Assembly: GCA_029718625.1 (NCBI GenBank)
Contig: CM056389.1
Location: forward strand, 12,600,307 to 12,664,306
DNA: 64,000 bases
Source: Synaphobranchus kaupii
Taxonomy: Eukaryota; Chordata; Actinopteri; Anguilliformes; Synaphobranchidae
Reading direction: 5' to 3'
The position numbers and the translations under genes were made by a program. Each line of letters begins with the position of its first letter. Within the stretch, counting starts at the first letter, position 1. Shown in pieces: positions 35,084-46,213 of the stretch. The notes below the pieces were generated by a model. It was given only the letters and a program-made list of their open reading frames with translations. It was not told the origin of the DNA and made no database searches.

Positions 35084-35274
35084 GGTGAAAGCAGTGCCGT
35101 TCAGAATGATAAAAGGTGAAAACGGAGCTTAAAACAGGAAAACACTTCCATGAACTGCCCTCTGAGAATGACCAGTGTCTAAGCCACCGCGTTCCCGGGG
35201 TATTGCAGTGCTGTTCCCAGATGGTAAAGTGAGAGAGGCTCACCCTACTGTCTGGGTTCTGACGGATACAAATT

Positions 35275-36310
35275 GAACGGTTTTTGAATGGCCATCTTAA
35301 ATGTTTCATCAGTATCCGCATCTCATTTAAAATGGCGTCTGGTCCGAAGGCTTTTTTGGGTTGCAGGATCTGTAGTTTTTCGAGTAAGTCCTGTTCTGTA
35401 ACGGAGGAGTCTGCTGGTCTTTAATGGAAGCATCCAAAGGTTCTGCTGGTCTTTAATGGAGGAGTCCAAGGGTTCTGCTGGTCTTTAATGGAGGAGTCCA
35501 ACGGTTCTACTGGTCTTTAATGGAGGAGTCCAAAGGTTCTGCTGGTCTTTAATGCTAAATTCATTTTTCCTATTTTCTGCAACTGCTTATTAGGTGTGGT
35601 TGTGAAACCACACCTTTTGTTATTCACCATACTTATTATTATTCCACCACCATCGACACCATTCATACCTCATAGTATACCTTTATACACCCTCCAGGTT
35701 GCTATTACTTTGTACCTTTGTACCATATACACTTTTTCAGATAATTGACCTTTTAAAAAAAAATGAACGGGAGTCAATGTGCACATTTTGAAAACCGATG
35801 CAATAGAATGTGGATGCTGTAACATATTACACTGCTTATGACATCACAATGCCTTCCTCTACAACACTGTTATGACCCAACAATACTATCCCAGATGATT
35901 TGACATGACCTTTTTGTGCTTTTATCACAATACATTACTTCTTTGTATCACTTCCAGGTTCTTTAGACTACTTACCACAAAATACATCACCATATTTTAA
36001 CACTTTCACCTTCTTTAGATCGCTTTATACCGCATTACCACAACATGCCATTTACACCTTTTATTTACCACCTCACACTCTACCATATGATATTACCATC
36101 TTTCTATACCATTTCCAGCTATTGGTACCACTGCGAAGCAACCACACCTACAATTTCTGTAGGAATTGTTCATCTACATTGTTCTGGTTCCTCCATATAT
36201 CCCCGTTTTGAATGGCCAGTTCTTCATGTTGGGGTTTGTTGCGGGAATTCCAGTTATCCCAGAAATTGTTAGATTTAATAGACTCCTCAATCACAGTAAG
36301 TTGGTTATTG
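35275..36310 (-). mobile_element. LINE fragment, RT N-terminal region, interrupted
   Basis: Sequence at 35275-35590 matches the segment that reads NEMLKY and GPDGLNE in the copy at 42.7 kb. The portion at 36150-36310 matches the more upstream part (ATGGCCAGTTCTTCATG). A TIR element has inserted between them. Within it, a 33-bp unit (AATGGAGGAGTCCAA, TTCTGCTGGTCTTT) is repeated about four times at 35420-35555. Confidence 0.75.
35593..36148. mobile_element. TA-flanked TIR element inside a LINE
   Basis: It begins GGTGTGGTTG and ends CAACCACACC, flanked on both sides by TA. The left end is itself a small palindrome (GGTGTGGTT-GTG-AAACCACACC). At 556 bp with no transposase it is non-autonomous. 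The TA flanks fit a Tc1/mariner-type target, but the family is not certain. Confidence 0.65.
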
Positions 36311-36317
36311 ACATGTT

Positions 36318-36470
36318 CTTTTTTGGCTCACGCTCTCTCTCGCTCTCTCATTGTTGCTCGCACACTCTCTCTCTCTCACGCTCTCTCGCTCTCTCATTGT
36401 TGCTCGCACACTCTCTTTGTCTCTCTCTCTCTGCCCCCGCCCCCTCCCTCCTCCCCCAGCATCTCTCTCA
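36318..36470. repeat. Polypyrimidine (CT)n tract
   Basis: Degenerate CT repeats include a duplicated block of about 55 bp (TTGTTGCTCGCACACTCTCT). The tract directly adjoins the 3' end of the LINE that follows. Confidence 0.9.
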
Positions 36471-36907
36471 AATTCAAATTCACAAAAGCTTTATTGGCAT
36501 GGCAAGATGAATCTTATGTTGCTAAAGCTCAGAAGAGAACTTGTACAAACGTACAACTGAACACAAATGAACACAGACGTAGACATACAGTGTACAGACA
36601 AATACAGGCACATGCACTCACTGCTTCTCCCTGTTTATGGCAAGCTGTCCCATAGTTTGCTGCTAGTGTAATATATTTTCTGTGTTCCACTAATAAATAG
36701 GGCTTTTGGTGGTCATTTAAAGTTATGCATTCTGGGCATATTTTTGTGATTTTTGGGTATAAATTCTCCCCTATGTCCTGGCACCTTCCACATGTAGGAA
36801 GTGCAGTTCTGTCTCCACCACTCCCTGATTGCAGTGTGAGCACAGTCTGTCCTCTGGGCAGCCATGTCTGCCTGTGTCGGCCTCTTTCAATGGCCAGGCT
36901 GTGCTCA
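36471..36907 (-). mobile_element. 5'-truncated LINE, 3' end
   Basis: The LINE 3' terminus (on + strand TTCAAATTCACAAAAGCTTT then ATTGGCATGGCA) is next to the CT tract. The body encodes SEHSLAIERGRHRQTWLP, the conserved ORF2 C-terminus. It breaks at 36907 against another CT tract. Confidence 0.8.
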
Positions 36908-37227
36908 CTGAGTGTCCTCTCTCTCCTCCTCTCTCTCACTCTCTTTCCCCCTCTCACTCTCTCCTGTGTATGAGTGCTGCACCCTCTCTCTCTCTTTCTC
37001 TCTCTCCTTCTTTCTCTCTTTCTCTGCCACTCTCCCTCTGCCTCTGCTTCTCTCTCCCTCACTCTCTCTCTCTCTGCCTCTCTCTTTCCATCTCTCTCTC
37101 CCTCTCTCCCCCTCTCTTTCTCACCCCTCCCTCCTTCTCTCCCTCCCCCCCTCTCTATCTCCCTCTCTCTCTCCCTCCCTCTGTCTCTCCCTCTCTCTGC
37201 CTCTCTCTCTATCTCCCTCTGTCTCTC
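36908..37227. repeat. Polypyrimidine (CT)n tract, 320 bp
   Basis: Almost pure C/T on the + strand, between the 5' break of one LINE and the 3' end of the next. Ser/Leu/Pro-rich frames here are artefacts. Confidence 0.93.
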
Positions 37228-37410
37228 AAGTTCAAATGGCTTTATTGGCATGAATGAAAGTCAATCATTGTTGCCAAAGCAGTACAGTATACAACACATA
37301 TTTATAGAGAATAATAATAATAATTCATTAATATATACATATGGTACAGTGAGTGATATGTGGTTCTTATATTAATTACACATATAAGTGGATAAAGTTA
37401 ATAAATAATA
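37228..37410 (-). mobile_element. LINE 3' terminus only
   Basis: AAGTTCAAATGGCTTTATTG marks the same LINE 3' end. Only about 180 bp remain before the next CT tract. It includes ATA-rich sequence. Confidence 0.7.
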
Positions 37411-37458
37411 ATAATCTCTCCCTCTCTCTGCCTCTCTCTCTCTCTCCCTCTATCCCTC
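37411..37458. repeat. Polypyrimidine (CT)n tract
   Basis: About 48 bp of CT repeat directly next to the next LINE 3' end (ATTCAATTCAATTCATCTGG). Confidence 0.85.
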
Positions 37459-37651
37459 ATTCAATTCAATTCATCTGGCTTTATTGGCATATTGACATAT
37501 TTTTCATACATGTTGCCAAAGCACACAAAGAAAACAATGGTAATAATAGTAATAATCATGACCCATAATAAAAACAATTATGGATTATTTGTAAAACAAT
37601 AATATATGTATAAACAAATTAAGTAATTTTTTAAATAATTATTTTAGCAAT

Positions 37652-38459
37652 TTAACAGGTCACTGCTGTCTCTCGGGCTGTGGCAGGAAGCTTTGGGAAG
37701 AAATTATCCCAAATTTGTTTGTATTTTTCATATTTAGTGAGGAAGTGCAGCTCTGTCTCAACCTGCTGTTGGCTGCAGTGGGAGCACAGCCTCTCTTCTT
37801 GGGGCAGCCAGGTCTGCCGGTGTCGGCCCGTCTCTATAGCCAAGTTGTATTCACTGAGTCTGTACTTCGTCAATGTTTTTCTGGATTTGCAATTTTTCAC
37901 TGTGGTCAGATAATCTGCCACAGTGTATTCTCGTTTTAGGGCCAAATAGCATGTAAGTTTACTTTGATGTTTTGTCTGATTTTCCCAATGGTTAATATAA
38001 TTTTGTTTGTGTTTTGTTATGATTTGGTTGATTCTAATTGGTTCAGTTGGGATGTAGCTGTCCTGAGGCTGGATGCTGTTAGTGGGGGTTAGTGAACTGA
38101 GCCTCAGGACCAGCTGAGTAAGGGGACTCTTCTCTGGGCTCAGCTCTTGGCATTGCAGGGCCTTGTAATGGTATGAGTGGGGGGTTGCTGTGTTTTAGGT
38201 GTCTCCAGAATTAAATAGCTCTTTTTTGGATGTTAATGAGTAGCGGATATTGGCCTAATTCTGCCCTGCATGCATTGTTTGGTGTTTTTCTCTGCACATG
38301 GAGGATGCTTTTACAGAACTGCATGCAGGGTTTCAGTTGGGTGTTTGTCCCATTTAGCAAAATCTTGCTTTGTAAGCGGACCCCACACTTCGCTGCCATA
38401 TAGTGTAATTGGTTCAATTACTGATTTGAATATTTGGAGCCAAATCCTGATTGGTATAT
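37652..38459 (-). pseudogene. LINE ORF2 C-terminal part
   Basis: It encodes IPIRIWLQIFKSVIEPITLY, YGSEVWGPLTKQDFAKWDKH, RKTPNNACRAELGQYPLL and, nearer the 3' end, RLCSHCSQQQVETELHFLTK. The last is a C-x2-C...H-type motif whose final Cys is lost (KYEKY in place of KCEKY). The frame is broken between the pieces. Gene end of the split LINE copy. Confidence 0.75.
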
Positions 38460-39314
38460 GGGCCATTCTACAAAAGTCATGCAAATTGCTGTCCCTCTCT
38501 GATAAAAGTAAGAAATTGACCAATAAAATCTTTCAATGCTATATAATTCATTAGATCATGTTATGTTTTAATATAATCCCAGATATAAATTGCAGTAATA
38601 ATAGTTACATTTATCCAAAATCGACACTTATACTCTTGGCAGTATAAATTCCTATTGGGAGATGGCTGTCCCCACTATCAACCCTTAAACTGGTGCATTA
38701 AAACATAATACCCAAAATATTTTTGCCAATTATTTGACTTGTCTCATTCAATAAAGCATGTGAATTTCTATCAAATATAAGTTAAAATAATGCAATCTAT
38801 TTTGTAATAAATTTTATAATTCAAAAATGCTGTCCCCAATTTTTACGTCACAACTGAAACGCACACTGTTTGAGTCTGTGCAGTGAACCTGCTTGTAGCC
38901 ACACACCCCTTTTTTTAACCAGGTTAGACTGCCTTCATATGAATCACGGCCACATGGTGAGTACCTAGGTTTTAACGTTTTGATATAATTGTCCTTCAAA
39001 GTATGAAAATGAGTCTGTGGTTTTAAGAGACGTCACACCCAAACACCCAAGTTTTTATATTAGATAAAAAAAGTAGATTTCATAACTGTAGATTTGATTA
39101 AAAGGAAGGTGCATCTGCACAGAGAAGTGGTTGCTAACCATGTGCTTGCTAAATCTTTTGTTTTCTGGCCGAAATGAGCCAAAATTGTCACAACCGAAAC
39201 AGTCACTACCGAAACAAATGGTATTGTTTTGACAGGCCTGTTTTGGTTGGTGACACTTGTCCGTAAATTCTTATTAAAGACAATAAATAGTGAGACAATC
39301 AATGCACATGTACA

Positions 39315-40810
39315 AACCTCAATTCCAAAAAAGTTGGGACAGTGTATAAAATGTAAATAAAAACAGAAAGCAATGATTTGCGAGTCCTTTTTGTATTCAA
39401 TTGAAAACAGTACAAAGACAAGATATTTCATGTTTTAACTAATCAACTTTTATTCTACATTTCATTCTTTATTCAGCTAATTCTACATTTGATGCCTGCA
39501 ACCTCCCAAAAAATTTGGGACAGGGGCATGATGTTTACCTTTGTGTTGCATCACCTGTCCTTTTAACAACACTCAGTAATCTTTTGGGAACTACAACACT
39601 AATTGTTGTAGTTTTGAAAGCAGAATTGTTTCCCATTCTTTCTTAATATGAGACTTCAGCTGCTCACCAGTCCGGGGTCTCCATTGTCATATTTTGGGCT
39701 TCATAATGCGCCACACGTTTTCAGTGGAAGACAGGTCTGGACTAACACGAGCAGAATGTGGCTTGGCATTGTCTTGCTGAAATAAGCAGGGATGTCCCTG
39801 AAAAAGCGATTGTCTAGATCGCAGAAAATGTTGCTCCAAAATGCATATGTACCCTTCAGCGTTAATGGTGCTTTCACAGATGTGCAAGTTACCCATGCCA
39901 TGACAGACACTGGCTTTTGAACCTTGTGTTGGTAACAATCGAGATGGTCCTTTTCCTCTTTGGCCGGGAGAACACGATGTCCATTATTTCCAAAAACAAT
40001 TTGAAAGGTGGGCTCGTCAGACCACAGCACACGTTTCCACTTTGCGTCAGTCCATCTCAGATGATCCCAGAGAAGTCGGCGGCGTTTCTGGATGATGTTG
40101 ATATATGGCTTACCCTTTGGTAGTAGAGTCTTAACTTGCATTTGTAGATTCAGCGACAAATTGTGTTTACTGACAATGGTTTTCTGAAGTATTCCTGAGC
40201 CCATGTGGTTATATTCATTACAGAAGCATGCCGTTTTTAATGTAGTGCTGTCTGAAGGATCGAAGGTCACGGGCATTCAATATTGGTTTACGGCCTTGCC
40301 CGTTTTCTCCAGATTCTCTGAATCTTTTACTAATATTATGGACTGTAGATGGTGAAATCCCTACATTCCTTTCAATTGTGTGTTGAGAAACGTTGTTCTT
40401 AAACTGTTGGACTATTCGCTCATGCAGTTTTTCACAAAGTGGCGAACCCATCCTTGCTCGTAAATGCCAGAGCCTTCGTCGATGCTCCTTTTATACCCAG
40501 TCATGATAGCATGACCTGTCACCTACTCACCTATTTACCTGTGGAATGTTCCAAACAGGTGTTTTTTCAACATTCCACAACCTTCCCAGTCTTTTTTATA
40601 CCCCTGTCCCAACTTTTTTGGAACGTGTTGCAGGCATCAAATTCGGAATTAGCGTATATTTACAAAAATAAATGAAGTTGCTAAGGTAAAACATTAAATA
40701 TCTTTTAAATATAGTTTTCATTTAAATATATAGACAAGATAATTTACAAATCACTGCTTTCTGCTTTTATTTGCATTTTACGTACTGTCCCAACTTTGGA
40801 ATTCAGGTTT
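39315..40810 (-). mobile_element. Tc1-like transposon nested in the TIR element
   Basis: The ends AACCTCAATTCCAAAAAAGT and the near reverse complement of AACCTGAATTCCAAAGTTGG (right end) frame a 1.5-kb element. Subterminal GTTGGGACAGT and ACTGTCCCAAC match. It holds a broken Tc1-type transposase on the minus strand. Confidence 0.88.
39687..40451 (-). pseudogene. Tc1-like transposase, frameshifted
   Basis: The N-terminus starts at the ATG at 40451 (MGSPLCEKLHERIVQQFKNN) and has a helix-turn-helix with SPSTVHNISKRF. The DDE domain shows the first Asp in LWSDEPTFQIVFG and, in another frame, the second Asp in FQQDNAKPHSA and Glu in STENVWRIMK. Asp and Glu are only about 16 residues apart, whereas Tc1 enzymes have 34, so part of the catalytic core is deleted. 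At least two frameshifts are present. Not functional. Confidence 0.85.
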
Positions 40811-41379
40811 CATTAAGAGATGTCACAACCACAACAATGTGGTCACAACCGAAACACCTGCTGTTTTGTTAAAATTTTGAATAATATTAATAATCAATCA
40901 AATATCCAAGATATTGTGCTGGTGAGGGTATATATAATCTCATAAATAAGAATATCAAATTCATGTGATCAAATCTGTCCATTTTATAGAGAACATTTGT
41001 ACGGAGTTTTCACAAAATTTCATTAATCCAATCTTTTATTTGATTAAAAAATTCAGGGTAATTGATTCAAATTCAACAGCAGTCAAGATTTTTTTTCAAA
41101 AGTGTCATTTTCAAAGGGGTGAATTAAACTTATCAATTGGTTATGTAATTTTATTTCAAAAGCAGGGTTTACACCATGTTTCGGTTGTTACATATTTAGT
41201 TGCAGTCAGTAAATTCATCCTTATTCTGAAAAAAATACATGTGATTGCACTGTACATCTAGTATATTTATGTATCTCAGATAAAGTGTAACACATATATT
41301 ATAAAATAATTTTGCAAAAAGAATAAAAATTTACACTTTTCTCCAACCCTCAATTTGCACGACTTCTGTAGAATGGCCC

Positions 41380-41413
41380 GTATATGTGTGTCTGTGTGCG
41401 TGCATGCGTATGG

Positions 41414-41445
<32 letters not shown>

Positions 41446-41550
41446 CTGTGTGCGTGCATGCGTATGGGTGTGTGTGTGTGTATATGTGTATCTGTGTGCG
41501 TGCATGTGTATGGTTGTGTGTGTGCGTGTATATGTGTGTCTATTTTCATT
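41380..41550. repeat. TG-rich microsatellite with TATATGTG units
   Basis: TGTGTGTATATGTGTGTCTG and GTGCATGCGTATGG repeat about three times. The tract lies between the transposon end and the rest of the LINE, and may have grown from LINE sequence at the insertion site. Confidence 0.85.
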
Positions 41551-41557
41551 TGTTTCT

Positions 41558-44220
41558 TTATGGTGTAGAAGGTCTGGTTTCCTGAGATCTGGATCTTTTC
41601 TGGAAGATCATTATTCTTGTCTTTTTAAAGTTTACTGCAAGGGCCCAGGTCTTGCAGAATTGCTCCAGCAAATCTAGATTCTGCTGCAGCCCCTGTTTGG
41701 TGGGCAACAGCAGAATTAGATCATCCCCATAGAACAGAAATTTGATTTCTTTGTCAAGTAAAGTGAGACCAGGGGCAGCCGAATGTTCAAGTTTTGTGGC
41801 CAATTAATTCATATAAATGTTGAATAGGGTTTAATATAAATGTTGAATAGGGTTTAATATAAATGTTGAATAGGGTTTAATATAAATGTTGAATAGGGTT
41901 TAATATAAATGTTGAATAGGGTTTAATATAAATGTTGAATAGGGTTTAATATAAATGTTGAATAGGGTTTAATATAAATGTTGAATAGGGTTTAATATAA
42001 ATGTTGAAAAGGGTTTAATGTAAATGTTGAAAAGGGTTTAATGTAAATGTTGAAAAGGGTTTAATGTAAATGTTGAAAAGGGTTTAATATAAATGTTGAA
42101 TAGGGTTTAATATAAATGTTGAATAGGGTTTAATATAAATGTTGAATAGGGTTTAATATAAATGTTGAATAGGGTTTAATATAAATGTTGAATAGGGTTG
42201 GGCTCAAGCAGCAGCCCTGTCTCACTCCATGTCCCTGTGTGACTAGTTTGGTTTGTTTTTTTCCAATTCTAATTGCACATTTATTTCCCGTGTACATTGA
42301 TTTGATTACATCATAGGTTTTACCCCCTACACCACTTTCAATAAGTTTATACATTAGACCCTCCTGCCAGATTGAATCAAAAGCTTTTTGAGAATCAATA
42401 AAACAAGCAAATATTTTGTTCTTGTTCTGATTGACATGTTTGTCTATAAGGGTGTGTAGGGTGTAAATATGGTCACCTGTGCAGTGATTTGGTAAAAATC
42501 CAATCTGACTTTTACTCAAGACATTGTGCTCGTTAAGAAGTGTAGGAGTCTTGTGTTTATAATACTACAAAGAATCTTCCCCAGATTACTGCTCACACAA
42601 ATGCCTCGGTAGTTGTTAGGGTCAAATTTGTCTCCACTCTTAAAAATCTGGGTTATGAGTCCTTGATTCCAGATGTCAGGAAAATAGCCTGCACTCAGAA
42701 CCAAATTGAACAGTTTTAAGATAGCCCTCTTAAATTTCTCATCAGTGTATTTCAGCATCTCATTTAGGCCATCTGGTCCACTGGCTTTTTTTGGGTGCAG
42801 GGCCTGCAGCTTCTCCAATAGCTCCTGTTCTGTAATGGGGGAGTCCAGAGGATTCTGGTTGTCTTTGATGGCAATTTCCAGTTCTTTCAATTTTTCATGT
42901 AAGCTGCTTTGTTCTGTGTTTTTGATTAATTTACTATATAGTTTCTCAAAATGATTCTTCCAGATATCCCCATTTTGAATGGCCAATTCCTCATGTTGCG
43001 GTTTATTGAGTGAATTCCAATTAAGGGACTCCTCGATTACAGTCAGTTGATAATTGACATGTTCTTTTTTGGTTCTGAGTGTGTGCTTGTATAGTTTTAG
43101 GGTTTCACAATAACTTAGGCGCAGATCCTTGTTGTCTGGTTGTCTATGTTTTTGATTGGATAAAGCTGTTGTTTTCTAATGTTGATGCACTCAGAATCAA
43201 ACCACTTTTCTTGTTTAATTTTTTTTAGCTTTATTTTTGGATATTCTCAGATTGGATATTAAGGCCAATTTTTCAAAAATTTAAGTTATATTTTGCACTG
43301 CCAGATCTGTTCCTAGTTTATTGTGAGGATATGTGGTGACCAGAAAGGTGTCTAAGAGTGATTGTATTTCTTGGTCTTGAATTGCTTTCTGGTACTCTTC
43401 TGTGCTGTTTTGGGCCCATCTGTAAGATTTGTGAATGTTGTACAGCTTACTGGGCTGTGTGGCTGTGTTGTTAGTTTCTGTCCGTTTTAGATACACAGTA
43501 ATTTGGCTGTGATCTGACAGAGGGGTTAGTGGCCTGACTGTGAAGGCTCTGAAAGAGAATGGATCCATATCTGTGATCGCATAGTCAACAGTGCTACTGC
43601 CAAGAGGTGAGCTGTAGGTGTATCTCCCATAAGAGTCCCCTCTTAACCTACCATTGACGAAGTACAGACCCAGTCCTCGACAGAGCTGCAGGAGTTCTTT
43701 CCCATTTCTGTTTGTGGTTTTGTCATAATTATTCCTCTGTGAATAAATGTGAAAGTTAATGTGGTTCTGCCCAATGATGTGGTTGTCTCCATAAGTGCTT
43801 ACAAACTCCGGTTCCTCTCCGGTCCTGGAATTCATATCGCCACAGATCAGCACATTTCACTGGGCCTGGAAATGGCATATCTCCTGTTCTAGTTGAAAAA
43901 AGGTATCTTCTTTAAAATAAGGAGATTCTGAGGGAGGGACATAAATGGCACATAGGAATATACTTTTTGTGGAGACTGTTGTTTCTGTAATTTTCAACAA
44001 AATGTGAAATTCTTACTTTTTGACAATTTCTATTGATTGTATTAGGTCTGATTTGAACCAAATTAATATTCCCCCCTGAGTCCCTGCCTTGGGTAATTTT
44101 GTTCAGTTTGACTGAGGGTACTATCAATTCTTTGTAGCCGGGTGGCAGCCAGTGATTGTGTCACCTTTACACCATGTCTCCTGTAAGATTAGTATATCTA
44201 ATTCTTTCATTTGTTCAGAA
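41558..44220 (-). pseudogene. LINE ORF2: endonuclease and reverse transcriptase
   Basis: The endonuclease domain (about 43280-44220) keeps ILQETWC, LICGDMNSRTG and LSDHSQITVY, which carry catalytic Glu, Asp/Asn and Asp/His. The RT domain shows FIDSQKAFDSIWQEGL, GVRQGCCLSPTLFNIYI and FLFYGDDLILL, the catalytic box being YGDD instead of the usual YADD. Frames are broken several times, and a 23-bp tandem expansion at 41811-42197 splits the RT between NIYI and the YGDD box. Function in life would be target-primed reverse transcription; this copy is dead. Confidence 0.85.
41811..42197. repeat. 23-bp tandem repeat inside the LINE RT gene, about 17 copies
   Basis: TATAAATGTTGAATAGGGTT plus TAA is repeated in register, with a block of four variants (GAAAAGGG). 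The unit is the LINE segment that encodes LFNIYI on the other strand. The expansion therefore arose in place. Confidence 0.95.
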
Positions 44221-44374
44221 ATTCTGGGTTTCTGCACTTCGGGCCAAAAGCTGAAGAATTCAAACCCTGAATGTTCTACATGGAAATACTGAAACATTTT
44301 ATTTTTAATTTTGATATTTGTTGTTTTTGAAATAAGACAAACCTCTTGAAAACGAAAAAAATAAAAAATAAAAA

Positions 44375-44378
<4 letters not shown>

Positions 44379-44409
<31 letters not shown>
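44379..44409. repeat. (AT)n microsatellite
   Basis: About 15 AT units follow A-rich sequence at the 5' limit of the LINE copy. Confidence 0.95.
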
Positions 44410-44412
<3 letters not shown>

Positions 44413-44589
44413 CAGATCCTTTCCAAAAAAATTAGAATATCATGGAAAAGTAATTTTTTTCCATAATTCCATTCAAAAAGCGAAACTTTCATAGATTATA
44501 GATTCATTACACACAAAGTTAAATATTTCTAGCCTTTATTTGTTTCATTTTTCATAATTTTGGCTTACAGCTCCAGAAAACCCCCCAAA
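44410..44589 (-). mobile_element. Tc1-like element, distal non-coding part
   Basis: CAGATCCTTTCCAAAAAAAT and TTAGAATATCATGGAAAAG match the end region of the Tc1-like family whose transposase remnant follows. It is probably one side of the same element or of an older copy. Confidence 0.55.
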
Positions 44590-45157
44590 ACAGTATTTCA
44601 AGAAATTAGAATAGTGTGTTGAAAATCAGCATTTACTTCAGTTATTTCAGAGAATGAGTGGAGTGGCTTGACTCGAGGAATCCGACAGTTGTAGCCCATG
44701 TCCCGGATACGTCTGTATGTGATGGTTTTTGAAGCACTGACTCCAGCCTCAGTCCACTCCCTCTGCATCTCCGCCAAATTTTGGAATCGTCTTTGCTTGA
44801 CAATCCGCTGAAGCCTACGGTCATCTCTTTTGCTTGTGCACCTTCTCCTGCCACATTTTTCCCTTCCCACTAAACTTTCTATTGATATGCTTGGACACTG
44901 CACTCTGTGAACAGCCAGCCTCCTTAGCGATGACCTTTTGTGGCTTACCCATCTTCTGGAGGGTGTCAATGATGGTCTTTCTGGCCAATTGTCAAGTCTG
45001 CAGTCTTCCCCATACTGAACCAAACTGAGATAAACTTTGCAGGTGTTTTGAGTAAATTAGATGATAGTGTGACACTCAGTCTAAAACATTAATTCTCTGA
45101 AATAACTGAAGTAAATGCTGATTTTCGACACACTATTCTAATTTCTTGAAATACTGT
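44590..45157 (-). mobile_element. Internally deleted Tc1-like element with 66-bp inverted ends
   Basis: ACAGTATTTCAAGAAATTAG at the left is matched in reverse by the right end at 45157 over about 66 bp. Length is 568 bp. It holds only the DNA-binding part of a transposase. It directly adjoins the long CT tract. Confidence 0.85.
44680..45013 (-). pseudogene. Tc1-like transposase, N-terminal half
   Basis: It starts MGKTADLTIGQKDHH at 45013 and meets a stop by frameshift. Another frame gives KRDDRRLQRIVKQRRFQNLA and MGYNCRIPRVKP, the second helix-turn-helix of Tc1 transposases. The whole DDE domain is absent. Confidence 0.85.
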
Positions 45158-45453
45158 CTCTCCCCTCCTCTCTCTCCCTTCTCTCTCTCTCTCTGTCTCC
45201 CGCCCTCCCCCCCCCCCTCCCCCGCCTCTCCCCCTCTCTCTCTCCCCCCTCTCCCCCCTCTCTCTCTCTCTCCCCCCCTCCTCTCTCTCTCTCTCCCCCC
45301 TCTCTCTCTCTCTCCCCCGGCTCTCTCTCTCCCTCTCTCTCTCTCCCCCCCCCCTCTCTCTCTCTCTTTCTCTCCCCTCTCTCTGTCTCCCCCCCTCTCC
45401 CCCCCTCTCTCTCTCTCTCTCCCCCTCTCCCCCTCTCTCTCTCCTCCCTCCCC

Positions 45454-45484
<31 letters not shown>

Positions 45485-45570
45485 CCCCTCTCTCTCTCTC
45501 CCCTCTCCCCCCTCTCCCTCCCCCTCTCCCCCTCTCCCCCCTCTCCCTCCCCCTCTCCCTCCCCCTCTCT

Positions 45571-45613
<43 letters not shown>

Positions 45614-45839
45614 ATATCTCTCCCCCTCTCTCTCTCCCCCCCCTCTCTCTCTCCCCCCCTCTCTCTCTCCTCCCCCCCTCTCTCTCTCTCCCCCTCTCTC
45701 TCTCTCCCCCCCCTCTCTCTCCCTCTCCCTCCCCCCACTCTCTCTCTCCCTCCCCCCTCCCTCTCCCCCTCTCTCTGTCTCCCCCCTCCCCCCCTCTCTC
45801 TCTCTCCCCCCTCTCTCTCTCTCCCCCTCTCTCTCTCTC
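45158..45839. repeat. Polypyrimidine (CT)n tract, 680 bp
   Basis: Nearly pure C/T with CCCCC and CTCTCT blocks. It ends exactly at the LINE 3' terminus (AATTCAATTCAATTCAATTA). Mirror-symmetric polypurine-polypyrimidine DNA of this length can form triplex H-DNA. Ser/Pro/Leu and Arg/Glu/Gly frames through it are artefacts. Confidence 0.95.
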
Positions 45840-46213
45840 AATTCAATTCAATTCAATTAGCTTGACAAGACATTACACATCCGTATTGCCAAAGTAACAA
45901 AACAGCAAAGAGTAGAAATGAATGAACAGCAACCATACCTGAAAACAAGGACCCTTCTTACATTATGTATTTAGAAGTAACAACAATGAAAGATATAACA
46001 AAATACAATTAAAAATAATAATAATAATAATTAATGGCAATGATAATAATGATGATGGATGATGTGATTTTATAATAATACATAATAATACATAATAAAG
46101 TCAATATAATAAATATAAAAATAAAAAATTCAAATTACACAACTTAAAATATTGATTCCTGTCACTCACTGTCCCTAAGACGATGGCAGGCAGCTATATA
46201 TTGTGCCGCCAGG

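Larger units (their letters stand above)
38460..41379. mobile_element. TIR transposon with 6-bp target duplication GTATAT
   Basis: It begins GGGCCATTCTACAAAAGTCA and ends with the near reverse complement (TGACTTTTGT-like GACTTCTGTAGAATGGCCC). The 6-bp GTATAT flanks it at 38454-38459 and 41380-41385. Without the nested Tc1 element it would be about 1.4 kb. I see no transposase of its own, so it is non-autonomous. A 6-bp duplication is unusual among fish transposons; IS3EU-like or Dada-like elements make such lengths, but I cannot assign it. Confidence 0.75.
37459..44345 (-). mobile_element. Long LINE copy, split by a nested DNA transposon
   Basis: The 3' end with ATTCAATTCAATTCATCTGG and GGCTTTATTGGCAT begins at 37459, and sequence continues as ORF2 C-terminus to 38453. 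After the insertion (38460-41379) and a TG tract the same ORF2 resumes at about 41550 and runs 5'-ward through RT and endonuclease to about 44345. This is a non-LTR retrotransposon with an APE-type endonuclease, of the Jockey/L2-like kind; the exact clade is not assigned. About 150 bp of LINE is missing around the insertion. Confidence 0.8.

Noticed and set aside
45133..45865. Arg/Glu/Gly-rich and Ser/Pro/Leu-rich frames
   Set aside because: They are translations of the (CT)n tract. The same applies to frames at 36.8-37.3 and 50.5-50.7 kb.
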